Below are positions 1 to 10,500 of a stretch of DNA of 30,562 bases, piece by piece. Position 1 is the first letter of the stretch, and each line of letters starts with the position of its first letter. The notes below the pieces were generated by a model that did not search any database, had not been told where the DNA came from, and worked only from the letters and a program-made list of their open reading frames with translations. Location: NCBI GenBank assembly GCA_039105265.1, contig JAPFFF010000219.1, positions 1-30,562 of the forward strand, read 5' to 3'. Source of the stretch: Tritrichomonas musculus (lineage: Eukaryota; Parabasalia; Tritrichomonadida; Tritrichomonadidae). The position numbers were made by a program, and so were the translations under genes.

Positions 1-1149
1 ATTAGTTTCAAAATCAGAATAATAAATCCTACTCCACTCTCTCTCCTTTTTCGTCTCTGATGAATCTATTAGTTTACAGCACAATTCAGGATCATATTCA
101 AGGTCCGTATAATCCGCTAAGTGAGAGTTGTATTCATTCGTTGCTAAGATATTCATTTCACAGTTCTTTATCTCCCTGAACTTTCCTTCTTTAAATAGCT
201 TGCGAAATATTGCCATAGGTTTAACACCATTTAGGGGTTTATATATCATGTAATGGTTCTTGTACAGTAATAAGTCAACAATTCGGTCATACTCTTTGGC
301 CCATGGTCTCTTTCTTGTATCTATTTTTATTTGTAGTTGGCTTCTTTCATCATATTTCTCATCAATCCTTCTTACAACAAAATGGCATTTAAACTGCTTG
401 GCTATATCGTATATCAAGTTATTGGGGATTAACCTAGTCTTGACCATAAAGCGTAAATAATTAGTTTCCTCATCAGTGAATACTCCAGACTGAATGCAAG
501 CATATACCAAACAATTGTCTTTATAGTTCTTCTTATCAACTGTCTTGAAAATTTGGTACTGTGATAAGTCTAAATCAGAGAGATTAATATAAGGGAAGAA
601 TCCACCTTCTGGATTATCGCGATAATCTTCGTCGACTTCAACTTCTTCTTCATACAACTTACCTTTATTATCTTCTTTATTAATAGTGAATGATGTTTGC
701 TTGCCTCTCTTTCTATTTTTAATGAAGAGCAACTGGTATTTTGCAGGGATGAATACATTGCCAACCCAAGGATTATTGTCTGAACAGTCATCATTCAAGT
801 CTATTGTCCCTGATATATGTCCTATTGTTGAATCTAATCTTCGTGCCTTGGAAAGTGTAAACCATTTGTATTCCTCACCACCTAATGATTCGCTTTTTAC
901 TACTATATTCTTCTTGTTCTCTTTGTGTAATTGTCTTAATGTTTCAGTGAAAGCAAGTCTCTTATCCTCATCATCACCTATATCTATGTCAAATGATATT
1001 TCTTTCTTAGCCTTGGTCATGAATTCTTTCAAATATTTCTTGAACTTTCGTTTGTCTCTTACGTCTTTCACCCTTTGCTTATACTCTTTTCTTGCTTCCG
1101 TTCTTGCAGTCGAATAGAGGTCAACTGATATATCAAAGAGGTATGTCAT
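1..1149 (-). CDS. polB: Protein-primed DNA polymerase B, N-terminal part (runs off left edge)
   Basis: The minus-strand frame from the ATG at 1149-1147 stays open to the window edge (383 codons). The last residues in the window include YYSDFET, with Asp379 and Glu381, which fits the Exo I motif of family B polymerases of the protein-primed type (DNA_pol_B_2) that replicate Polintons. The polymerase palm lies outside the window. Upstream is a separate domain with DNCLVYAC (Cys213) and, 86 residues later, NHYMIY (His299). This pattern resembles the Cys and His motifs of OTU-like cysteine peptidases, an inference from motif shape only. The N-terminal 200 residues are charged and of unknown role. 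The gene is divergent from the GIY-YIG gene with 55 bp between start codons, so both promoters must lie in that gap. Confidence 0.85.
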   Translation of the reverse strand, partial: MTYLFDISVDLYSTARTEARKEYKQRVKDVRDKRKFKKYLKEFMTKAKKEISFDIDIGDDEDKRLAFTETLRQLHKENKKNIVVKSESLGGEEYKWFTLSKARRLDSTIGHISGTIDLNDDCSDNNPWVGNVFIPAKYQLLFIKNRKRGKQTSFTINKEDNKGKLYEEEVEVDEDYRDNPEGGFFPYINLSDLDLSQYQIFKTVDKKNYKDNCLVYACIQSGVFTDEETNYLRFMVKTRLIPNNLIYDIAKQFKCHFVVRRIDEKYDERSQLQIKIDTRKRPWAKEYDRIVDLLLYKNHYMIYKPLNGVKPMAIFRKLFKEGKFREIKNCEMNILATNEYNSHLADYTDLEYDPELCCKLIDSSETKKEREWSRIYYSDFETN

Positions 1150-1204
1150 TTAAGTGTAAATAAGAAATAAAAAAATATCACGCTAAATATTTATTAACCC
1201 TAAA

Positions 1205-1528
1205 ATGGTAGAATACATATATTTGATTCGTGAAAGGGAATTTTCTTATTCTAATCAACCTGTATACAAAATTGGTAGAACAAATAAGATTGCAACAAGA
1301 ATGGGACAATATCCAAAAGACAGCGAAGTATATATAATTGAAGCAGTAAGTGATTCAGTAAAAGTGGAAAAAGAATTAATAACAATATTTGAAGAAAATT
1401 ATAAGAGAGCAACAACAAGAGATGGAACAGCATTTATAGGTAATGAGTACTTTGTTGGGAATGTGAATGAAATGATATATATTATTAGGACTTATATCCA
1501 ATATCATTGTCCCAGAGCTATCATTTAG
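1205..1528 (+). CDS. GIY-YIG-like nuclease (T5orf172/MUG113-type)
   Basis: A 107-residue protein. The N-terminus has YIYLIREREF, then VYKIGRT and RMGQYPKDSEV, the arrangement of GIY-YIG superfamily domains of the T5orf172/MUG113 kind found in large DNA viruses and mobile elements. The two Tyr-x-Tyr positions and the KIGR block stand in for the GIY and YIG motifs. The domain fills nearly the whole protein, so this is a stand-alone nuclease-like gene. It may act as a homing-type or DNA-processing nuclease during element replication (inference). It is divergent from PolB and its 3' end overlaps the end of the convergent candidate minor capsid gene by 8 bp. Confidence 0.75.
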   Translation: MVEYIYLIREREFSYSNQPVYKIGRTNKIATRMGQYPKDSEVYIIEAVSDSVKVEKELITIFEENYKRATTRDGTAFIGNEYFVGNVNEMIYIIRTYIQYHCPRAII

Positions 1529-2252
1529 TAAGGATGTCATATATATCAGCCTCTTGGCTTGGTTTTATTTTTAAGGTAATGAAGAGAGGAGATTTTAATA
1601 TTACTGGTTGAAACATGAAATCAACTAATCTCATTTCCAAATATTTTAATGAATCCGTATTAACTTTTATTTTTATTGGCTTAGTCATGTCATAGTTAAC
1701 TATCATTGCCTCTTGATCCATTATCATTGTGTCAATGTTTGCAAGGATGCTTGGGGTATATTCTTGGTCTCCAATTGATGAATGAGTTGCTACCCCCTGT
1801 AATGAAACTAAATACAACTTATTGGCAAAATCAAGTATAGGTAGATCAGGTACATTTTTTTCTTCATTAGCTTTTACATCAAATTCCTTGCAGTTGAACA
1901 AACCAGTAATCAATTTTGCTCTATGACTTCCTTCCTTGAATGTAATATTTTCAGTAGATGTTAATGATATGGTTCTGTTATTGATATTCTTGAAGGTGAT
2001 AGTAGTCTGACGAGAATTTAGAAATTTGACTAGATATCCAAATGAATAGGTATACATCTCCTCGAAATCAATTCGTACCTCACTCTTTGATGTAGTAAAT
2101 ATTAAATAATCTTCCGCAGTTGTCATTAATATGTTGGCTTTGGTATTAATAGATGAAACATAGTACTTCACGTATGGACATTTCCATGGGATATCAATAT
2201 TAAGTCTTACCGTATTATAATTACCTGGTTGACTCTGAACACTATACAACAT
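1521..2252 (-). CDS. Candidate minor capsid (penton-like) protein
   Basis: A 243-residue protein with many alternating hydrophobic/polar stretches, consistent with a beta-sandwich. No signal peptide or membrane segment is seen. The C-terminal half has LKYLEMRLVDFMFQPVILKS followed by PLFITLKIKP, which resembles the end of penton-type single-jelly-roll minor capsid proteins of Polintons and related viruses, where an LxDxxGxPxxL-type turn precedes the last strand. Length fits a single jelly roll. Its start codon lies only 18 bp from that of the divergent large fibre-like gene, and its end overlaps the GIY-YIG gene. The call rests on fold-like pattern and Polinton context; another virion protein is possible. 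Confidence 0.5.
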   Translation of the reverse strand: MLYSVQSQPGNYNTVRLNIDIPWKCPYVKYYVSSINTKANILMTTAEDYLIFTTSKSEVRIDFEEMYTYSFGYLVKFLNSRQTTITFKNINNRTISLTSTENITFKEGSHRAKLITGLFNCKEFDVKANEEKNVPDLPILDFANKLYLVSLQGVATHSSIGDQEYTPSILANIDTMIMDQEAMIVNYDMTKPIKIKVNTDSLKYLEMRLVDFMFQPVILKSPLFITLKIKPSQEADIYDILTK

Positions 2253-2270
2253 AATTTAATTTCTGATAAA
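2253..2270. promoter_or_regulatory. 18-bp divergent intergenic promoter region
   Basis: Only 18 bp (AT-only except two bases) separate the minus-strand ATG at 2252 from the plus-strand ATG at 2271. If both ATGs are right, core promoters must overlap the coding sequence or be extremely short. That would fit trichomonads, where 5' untranslated regions are usually short and an initiator element lies close to the ATG. No clear initiator match is seen here. Confidence 0.3.
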
Positions 2271-5200
2271 ATGTCTTTGGCACTGTATTCTGCAAAGAGC
2301 AAGGAAGCATATAAACTCAAATCAAATGATATAGAAATCACTATTGATGAAGAAGATGGTAAACGACTAAACATTGAAAACACTATTGAACCTGGCGAAA
2401 TGGTGCAATTTAATTGTATCTACAACAAAGCTGAAATAGATGAAAAAATAGTTGGTGATTATTTCGAAAAAAATGGATTCGAAAACTTTGGTGCGCTTAA
2501 TCTTATGGCAGGGAAAGGTATTTATACATGGAATACTGACGGTACACTGACACCAAAAATACAATATTGTGCAAGCTTCAATAAGCTCTATGAAAGACTA
2601 CGAGATAGTGCTACTAATTTACATACCTTTCTAGCTAAAATGAAGGATGACGTAGATTCTGGTATTGCACCTGGTGCTACATTAAACTATTTTACAGGTG
2701 AGGTAAATGATAAAGAAATAATAACAGAATCATATGATGTTAGTACACACAAGAAACTAATAGAAGCACTTACACAGAATCATCAAGGTATGCTAAATGT
2801 AATGAACTTAATGATTAAAAATATAGATGATGTAAATAATGCAATTGCACCTAGTATTGATTGGTCTAAACTATCTGATTTAAAAATAATTGTTGAACAT
2901 GTAGATAAAACTACTCAAGCCTTAACTTATGAAACGGAGGACAAGAAACCAGAAAGTATGGACGCTATAATACAAGATATAAGTACAAGTAATGAAAATA
3001 TATCTAAATGGATAGCAAATAATACTGTTAATTTTACTGAGGTAGAACCTGTTAAATATGTTGATGAAAAGGTTAATGAAACTACTAATGAAACTACCTA
3101 TGATGTCAATGAGACTAACATAACTAACATGAAAGACTTTGTTAATAAAACAAATACAACAGCTGCTAATATTACTAAATGGATAGATGCGTTAAATGAT
3201 CAAACTATATCTTATGAGACCCTCTTGAACTTAACAGGTGGAAATACTTCTATGTGCTTAATTAATAAAACAACTGGTGAACCTGAAATACATGAGGTTA
3301 AAATAGAAATTGATGAAACAACTGAACCTACTCCTACACCTGACCTACCTACGCCTACACCTGAACCTACGCCTACGCCTACACCTACTCCAACTGAGCC
3401 ACCAAATGAGTTAGTTAACCAAGATGATATGGTTTATGAAATTCCCACTACTGATGAATTAAAGAATTTGATAACAAATAAGATTCCAGTTAATAATGCC
3501 CCTGAAGAACTCACAATCAATGTATCTAAGTATTGGTTATATAGTAAAAAGACAATTGGATGGATAAAAGGCTTATTGTATAATATAATTTCGACTACTC
3601 TATATCTTGCTAAGATGTCTTTTAAATTAACCTATAAAACAATCGATTACGCCTTTATTCAAACCCTGAAAACATTATATAATATATATTATTTTCTCTG
3701 GTCTCATTTTAAATGTATTGTGTTTGAAGGGTATCGAAACGTAAAAGACGCACTTACAGGGGAGATAAAAGAAGAAAATATAGTATTTAAAGTAACTAAC
3801 TATGATAGTGAAATAGAAAATTTTGTTGGTGAAATAGACCCTGACTTTGAAGAAATGCTAGAGGGTTTTAAGGAAATCACACCAACTACTAAAACAGTTG
3901 ATGAGTTGAAGAAGAAAGGATATAAAGAAGTTAATGTAGCATGTACATCATGGGAAGTATTCTGGGGAAACGCTTGGAAGTTAATTAAAAGACCATTTAT
4001 AGCTTTATGGAATGGAGTTAAGAAGTTTGGTAATGATACATATTTATTCTTTACAGGTGAAGATAATGATGGTAAAGGAACATATTGGGAAAATTGTCCA
4101 CATATGTTGAGGATTACAATAATAGCTTTCGTCTTGGGTGGTGCAGCAGTTTCTATCGGAGCTCTTGCAGTTTTGTATGTAATATGTCCAATCGCTGAAA
4201 AACTCTTTAATGGATTTGAATATATTATGATCAAATTATCGGGTAATGACCCAGTTCCTATTGCTTATGCTCGTACATTAGCAGAAGATGCCATAGTAGA
4301 CCCTGATGGAAATAAGATAGATATTGATATTGATTATGAACTATTAGAAATATTTAGACAAGAATATAATGCAAAAGTAGTAGACTACAAGGTTATGAAT
4401 AATGAGATATCAACTCCTTCTACTGACTCTAAATATTTTACATTAAAAGAATCAGATCAATTATATTTATATAGACCATCAAAAGTATATGAAGAATCTA
4501 ATTATTATTGTATGAGATGGGATATAGATAAAGATTATGATTTATCATTGAATATGGTATTTAGGTTCAAGGACTATTTATTTAGGCACACTTGGGAATT
4601 AATATGGGATGGGAAAAATTGGACAGGAAATAACTGTCAAAATGTGTTTACAGCAAAAATATCATACATGAATAATAATAGCGGAGCTCCAGCAATAATA
4701 ATTAAAAAGAACGAACTAATTGGGAAATGGATAAAAGGAACAATAAAAGAAGATTTAACAGATGATGATAATTATGCTCACATACTAAAAGACTATCTTA
4801 CAAATTGGAGAGTTGTTAAGAAAGATGGAACCATATTAAACGTAGGAACAACTGCAGTTTTTGATCCTAGCAGTTCAGGTACATTCACACAAGATGGAAA
4901 TAAATATGAACAAGCTAGAATGTATGTTGATGCACCAAGCGGATTAAAAGAAGAAGACGGATTATATGTTTATGCAGATTTAAATATTAATGGAAACATA
5001 ACAGAATTAAAATGGGATTGTCATCCTGAACACTGTATTAATTCTGGAGTCATGCACACTTATGGATCAAATCCTTGTCTAGAATCATTTAATTATCAGC
5101 GAGAAAAAAGACATTCGATAAAAATCATTGAAGGATTTAACCATAAGAGCATTCGAATATACATGGAAAAAGAATTATTTGAATTTGATGTAAAAGTTAA

Positions 5201-7538
5201 TCCATTTAACATAATCTTACAAGAACAATTTTATGAAGTAGAGCCAGATCCAAGAAACTGTTCAACTATATCAACAGATTTAAATATTTATTCATCAAAG
5301 ATTATATGGGCTGATAATATCATGACGATGAGAAGAGACTTAAATGTTGTTGGAGGAATTACTGACATATTGCAATATGATTATGCTTTATTGAAACAGA
5401 CAGTTGATAATCTAGCTGAGCAAATGAGAATTCAAGCCATGTATAATGAATATACTGATAGCATTAAACAAGGTATATCAGTTGCAAATACGATTTTAAA
5501 TATTCTAGCTTCAGTAGTATCGATTGCAGGGGTACTCTCAACATTAAATATGTCCAATAACTCAGTAAATATTAATACATATCAAACAACACCTTTCCCT
5601 GGGCCAGGAGGAAATGGTGGAGGAGGTGGAGGTGGAGGTTATCCAGGTGATGGAGGTAGTGGCTTTCAAGGTAAGTTTTTGGTGAATGTTGATTTGAAGG
5701 CTGATAAGATGACTATGGAAAGATTTTTGCCAACTACAACAACTGTTCAAATACCCGTGGCTGGAGCTATATCAACATTTTCAGCAACACAGGTTGTTCT
5801 ATCTACAACACATGCATTAACTCAGTTAGGAAATGCTATTGCTACACTTGGTTCGAATGTATTAAATTTCTTTAGAAATAGACCAGATACGAATGGAACT
5901 GAAACATTAAATATTAATTCATCCTCGATTACAATAACTGATAATGATACTGATAATGCAACTAATACTATCACAACCACTGAACAATCATTAGTGAGAA
6001 CTCATAGAGAAGTTCAGCCACAAGTTGTTACAGATGAAACAGATGAGATTCGAACAGATATAACTGTACCACAGACTACAATGACAAATACAGCTTCAAC
6101 TACGATTGCACTTAGGAATCAAGTTCCTGTTATTGATATTGCTGGAACTCAGTATACCTTAGAAGACATAGCTGATTTGACAAGAGAAGAACGAAATGCA
6201 TTAGTTGCTAATCATCCTGATATCTTACGTATCCAATATCATGGAAGAGAGTGGTTTAATGTGTATGATTTGTTTTATAATGACCAACTCATTATCCATA
6301 ATAATGTATTTCAACGAAGGACTCTAATAAGACCAGCTGATATTGAGATGACAGATAGAATACATAGAGCTACTGATAATAATTGGTCAATAGAATGGGA
6401 AGGAACAACATACACAGCGAGAGATATTGAACAATTATCTATGCAAGATAGACTAAATTTACCATTTGTTCAAAATGGAGATATTGGTTTAGAACCTTAC
6501 TTGAATGACCAAACAATGGAGGCATGGATAAATATTATTGACCATAGAGGAGAGACTATTGACCCAATTGTTGCTACTATTGATTATTCTGCTCCAACAA
6601 CAGCAAATATTAGTGGAGGTCAAGTACGATTTGTTGGAATAAATTCACAAATAGAAGTCAATGCAAATGGAGTTAGATATCAGCATTATGACCTTGTTGC
6701 CACAACAGATACTTGGACAGTACCAGGAACAACACCAGCAATAACAGCAAGAATGATAGAACAAATGAGTGATGAACAAAGAGGAGAACTAATGGATAAT
6801 ATTTATTCTCATGGTAATCTTTTAGCTTTTAATGACACATTAGATGAAACAACTGGTGAAGAAATAACACAAGTACTATATAATGGAAATGTAGTTGCTA
6901 CAATAGATAGAAGAAGACTACATGTAATTAATATTGTGAATGGAGTGATAGAAATGTACCAACAAGATGGTGTTATAAGTGCAACTACCCAGGTTATTAT
7001 GGGAGCAGTAGGTTATGTTGCTAGAAGGTTCTTACATGGTCAATGGCAGTTTGTTAGACATCATCCTGGTGATGCAGCAGCAATAGCAGGAGTAGCAGCA
7101 GAAGCATATGTAGCAAATAGAATAGGATTATTTAATATTCCAAGTTGGTTCCGTCGTAATGATAACCCAGAAACATTAGCAGAGGAAGATGTATTAGAAA
7201 AGATTCTTGCATGGGCATATCATGAAGAAACAGATGATGAACCTGAACTTGAAATAACAATGAAGGATGCTGACAAGATGATGGTTTCATTTGATACATG
7301 TATTAATATTGCAAAGACATATCGCGATACTTTAAAGGGTACAATAGCATTCATGTGCGAGAAAATAAAAGAACTAGAAAGCAAGTCAAGTACTAAGCAT
7401 CCACTGGAGGATATAGATATGACTGCTTATATTACTAAAGCAGAAGTGAAGGAAATGATAGACCAGAAGGATGCATATATTGATACTCTTGAGACAAGAC
7501 TTGCTACATTAGAGAAGAAGTGCGCAAATATAGAGTAG
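2271..7538 (+). CDS. Giant fibre-like/surface protein 1 with Pro-Thr stalk
   Basis: A 1755-residue protein from the first ATG; an in-frame TTG lies 14 codons earlier but would overlap the divergent gene. Regions in order: helical, Asn/Thr-rich N-terminal part with many N-x-T sequons (about residues 230-330); a Pro-Thr stalk of PTPTP repeats (about 353-377); aromatic-rich amphipathic helices (about 420-490); a strong hydrophobic segment (about 613-646) likely to cross or insert into a membrane; a domain shared with the next gene (about 720-1030), including QLYLYRP and QFYEVEP-type blocks; a second hydrophobic stretch (about 1070-1094); a poly-glycine linker (about 1110-1132); Thr-rich repeats; and a C-terminal coiled coil ending in a leucine heptad pattern. 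It resembles no enzyme I recognise. A surface, attachment or membrane-interacting role is inferred. Confidence 0.6.
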   Translation: MSLALYSAKSKEAYKLKSNDIEITIDEEDGKRLNIENTIEPGEMVQFNCIYNKAEIDEKIVGDYFEKNGFENFGALNLMAGKGIYTWNTDGTLTPKIQYCASFNKLYERLRDSATNLHTFLAKMKDDVDSGIAPGATLNYFTGEVNDKEIITESYDVSTHKKLIEALTQNHQGMLNVMNLMIKNIDDVNNAIAPSIDWSKLSDLKIIVEHVDKTTQALTYETEDKKPESMDAIIQDISTSNENISKWIANNTVNFTEVEPVKYVDEKVNETTNETTYDVNETNITNMKDFVNKTNTTAANITKWIDALNDQTISYETLLNLTGGNTSMCLINKTTGEPEIHEVKIEIDETTEPTPTPDLPTPTPEPTPTPTPTPTEPPNELVNQDDMVYEIPTTDELKNLITNKIPVNNAPEELTINVSKYWLYSKKTIGWIKGLLYNIISTTLYLAKMSFKLTYKTIDYAFIQTLKTLYNIYYFLWSHFKCIVFEGYRNVKDALTGEIKEENIVFKVTNYDSEIENFVGEIDPDFEEMLEGFKEITPTTKTVDELKKKGYKEVNVACTSWEVFWGNAWKLIKRPFIALWNGVKKFGNDTYLFFTGEDNDGKGTYWENCPHMLRITIIAFVLGGAAVSIGALAVLYVICPIAEKLFNGFEYIMIKLSGNDPVPIAYARTLAEDAIVDPDGNKIDIDIDYELLEIFRQEYNAKVVDYKVMNNEISTPSTDSKYFTLKESDQLYLYRPSKVYEESNYYCMRWDIDKDYDLSLNMVFRFKDYLFRHTWELIWDGKNWTGNNCQNVFTAKISYMNNNSGAPAIIIKKNELIGKWIKGTIKEDLTDDDNYAHILKDYLTNWRVVKKDGTILNVGTTAVFDPSSSGTFTQDGNKYEQARMYVDAPSGLKEEDGLYVYADLNINGNITELKWDCHPEHCINSGVMHTYGSNPCLESFNYQREKRHSIKIIEGFNHKSIRIYMEKELFEFDVKVNPFNIILQEQFYEVEPDPRNCSTISTDLNIYSSKIIWADNIMTMRRDLNVVGGITDILQYDYALLKQTVDNLAEQMRIQAMYNEYTDSIKQGISVANTILNILASVVSIAGVLSTLNMSNNSVNINTYQTTPFPGPGGNGGGGGGGGYPGDGGSGFQGKFLVNVDLKADKMTMERFLPTTTTVQIPVAGAISTFSATQVVLSTTHALTQLGNAIATLGSNVLNFFRNRPDTNGTETLNINSSSITITDNDTDNATNTITTTEQSLVRTHREVQPQVVTDETDEIRTDITVPQTTMTNTASTTIALRNQVPVIDIAGTQYTLEDIADLTREERNALVANHPDILRIQYHGREWFNVYDLFYNDQLIIHNNVFQRRTLIRPADIEMTDRIHRATDNNWSIEWEGTTYTARDIEQLSMQDRLNLPFVQNGDIGLEPYLNDQTMEAWINIIDHRGETIDPIVATIDYSAPTTANISGGQVRFVGINSQIEVNANGVRYQHYDLVATTDTWTVPGTTPAITARMIEQMSDEQRGELMDNIYSHGNLLAFNDTLDETTGEEITQVLYNGNVVATIDRRRLHVINIVNGVIEMYQQDGVISATTQVIMGAVGYVARRFLHGQWQFVRHHPGDAAAIAGVAAEAYVANRIGLFNIPSWFRRNDNPETLAEEDVLEKILAWAYHEETDDEPELEITMKDADKMMVSFDTCINIAKTYRDTLKGTIAFMCEKIKELESKSSTKHPLEDIDMTAYITKAEVKEMIDQKDAYIDTLETRLATLEKKCANIE

Positions 7539-7565
7539 AATAGAGAATTATTTTTTTGGACTTAA

Positions 7566-10500
7566 ATGGACGAGACGACAACAAAATTCATTGGAGACAT
7601 ACAATTTAAGGTAGGAGATGCTACTAGGAAAGCAAGTGAATTATTAACGCTGAGTGATTTGGATGGATATGTACAGACAGGGCATTTATTTAATGAAGTA
7701 GAGGGTATACCAGAATTTAATATCAAAAATAATAATATACAATACGAGTCATTTGAGTCATCAACAACAACCTACCATATCCTAAAGATTGTTAACATAC
7801 CAGAGGATTTCATGAATAAAGTGAAAGAAATAACAGTCCAAACTAATATCTTTAAAGTGGTTTTGAGAAAGAATATCATATATGACACAAATGGAAATTT
7901 AGTTAAGGAATTCTTTATTTATGCCAAAGATGGACAAGTATACTCTCCTATGATAACAAAGAGTGCAAATGGATGTTCTATAAATAATAGCACAAATATG
8001 GGATACATCAATATAGCCTTTGATAGTGGTCTTGATTTTAATCCATATACTCTATGGATGAATGGTGAGCTGAGTATCATGAATGAGTACATAACTGATT
8101 CACTGCAAACACTGAAGACAGTCAAGTGTTCCATCATCAAAGCTGATAATGCATTGAAACTACATAAGAGTGATGTATTGTATCTTTACAAACCAACTCT
8201 AACTAGCGAAGTCCAAATGGATGATAAAAAGTATTGGCTACTACAATGGAACATAGATGATAATTATAATATACCTACAGGCTTGGAGTTTAAATTTAAT
8301 GAATACTGTTTTGGTAATAAATGGTTCTTAACATGGAATGGAACAAAATGGGTAGGAGATAATATTCAAGGAAACATTAATGGAAAAATGAAAAATGCTT
8401 TGAATAAGGAGAATGAATATGGAGAAGATGGAACATATATTAGAATCAAGAGAAGTGAAAGAAATATTATGTTAATTAAAAAACCAGATGACTATTCTAT
8501 AGATAACCTCTTACATTATATGATACATGGTGGAAAGTGTAAAGTAGAGAACAAACTAAAACTAAAGACGGGTGAGATAGAAGACTTTTCCAAATATGGA
8601 TTAGGCTATCAAACCAGTAATGGGGGAATAAATATTTATGGATATGATATTGAAGCCATAAGATGCTATAAGACAAATGGTACAGGAAGTGATTTAGATA
8701 TTAATCTTGTAGAAGAATTCTATCTTGATATAACTTTAGATGGAGAAATAAAGGCAAACAGATTCTCAATGAGACCAACTGGAAAAATATTTGACCCCAA
8801 GAGTGATAAGAAATGGTATTTTATTCATGGCCTATTAGATTCATGTGAACAGGTAGAATATTGTTATGTTTCATCAACCCCTAATGACTCACGAAATATT
8901 AAAATCTATTTGTTTGATGAATATGTTGACCCGATAGATGAAGTTAATTGGGACCCTACTACTAACCCCTTCGAATATATTATTAGACAACAATTTTATG
9001 AAGTGTATCCCAATCCTAATGCAGCAACTACCTTGTATACAGATTACAACATTACTAGTTCCAAAATCATTACTGCTGATAATATTACAACCATGAGAAG
9101 TGATTTAAATATGGTAACTAACAATGTAGATGTGATTAGCTATGATGTCCAAGAAATGAACACAACAATAGAAAGCCTAAAAGGAAGAGTATCAAGAACA
9201 GAAACAGTAACTCAGCATCTAGAAGAAGATGTTGATAATTTAAGAATTGTTTCATGGACTGCTTTAGCATTTGGTGTCGCAGGTACAGTCGGTTCAATAG
9301 GTTCTATAGGTATGCAATTAGCTCCAGAAGGTATTAGTTTTGCAACTGGGAATGGGGGAGGATTCCTTAAAAGATTGTTCTCACGTAAATCAACAAAAGG
9401 ATTGAGCGATATAGTTAGAAATGCTATTAATTTCATGTCTGGGACCGTCGCTAGGTCTATCACAAAAGACATTACTCCAATAATAACCTGGTGTGAGGAA
9501 GAATATAAACAACTAGAAGAATTACCTTATACAGATGAGAATGATAACCCAGATACAGGAACCTTAACATTAAGTGGTGCCATGGATATTAGCAATATGT
9601 TCAGGGAATCCCTCAAGCCTGCATTTAAATTACTCGCCGAGAAGGTTAATGAGCTAGAGGCGGAGTTTGGTTATTACCCTACATTGGATGAAGTAGTTCA
9701 AAAGACAGATTTGGTTAGAGATGACATAATAGATGTTGTTGGTAAATATGTTAATAGCGAGGTTCATTTGGAAGCAGAAGATGTTATCACAGATGGAACA
9801 ATCAAAGTACGATTTTTGGTGCAAAAAGTTAGTGAATACAATGATGTTGATTATGAAGAGAATATAGTTATTATTAATATTACTGGTGGAACAATTAATT
9901 ACCAAGGAACAAATGATTTTCCTAGCTGCACTATGAATGACAAAACATTTGTTATATCAAACCCAAATAAACATAGGGTTGGTGGAATACAGATTAAAGA
10001 AAATACAGCAAAAAGAAGAATGGAATTTACCCCAAATGATTTAGCCTATACTTGTGATATAGATGCTTTACATAAGAAGATAGATACATTACATGAGCAG
10101 ATAGAAAAGAATGATACAGCTCTAGCTACGACTTTAAATGAATTCCCAACTGTTGATGAAGTAAATGAAGCATTAGATGAATTAAAAAATAATATGGTTA
10201 ATATGGATAACCTGTATACAAAAGAGGAAGCAGATAATAAATATCGAAGCAAAAATGATTTGAATTATGGCGAAGAAGATCAATTAGCATTGAAAAGTGA
10301 GATTCCACTTGTTGTTCAATCTGATGAAACTGAATGTGATGCAACAGCTGCTGTGCCATCATTAGCTTGTGTCACTAATACATATCAAACAATATTTGAA
10401 AGTAATCTAATTGATAAAAAAGTTGATTTATTATCAAAACTATTGGATTCAACTTATTATAAGAAAACAGATTGTGATGAAAAATTTGCATTGAAGAGTG

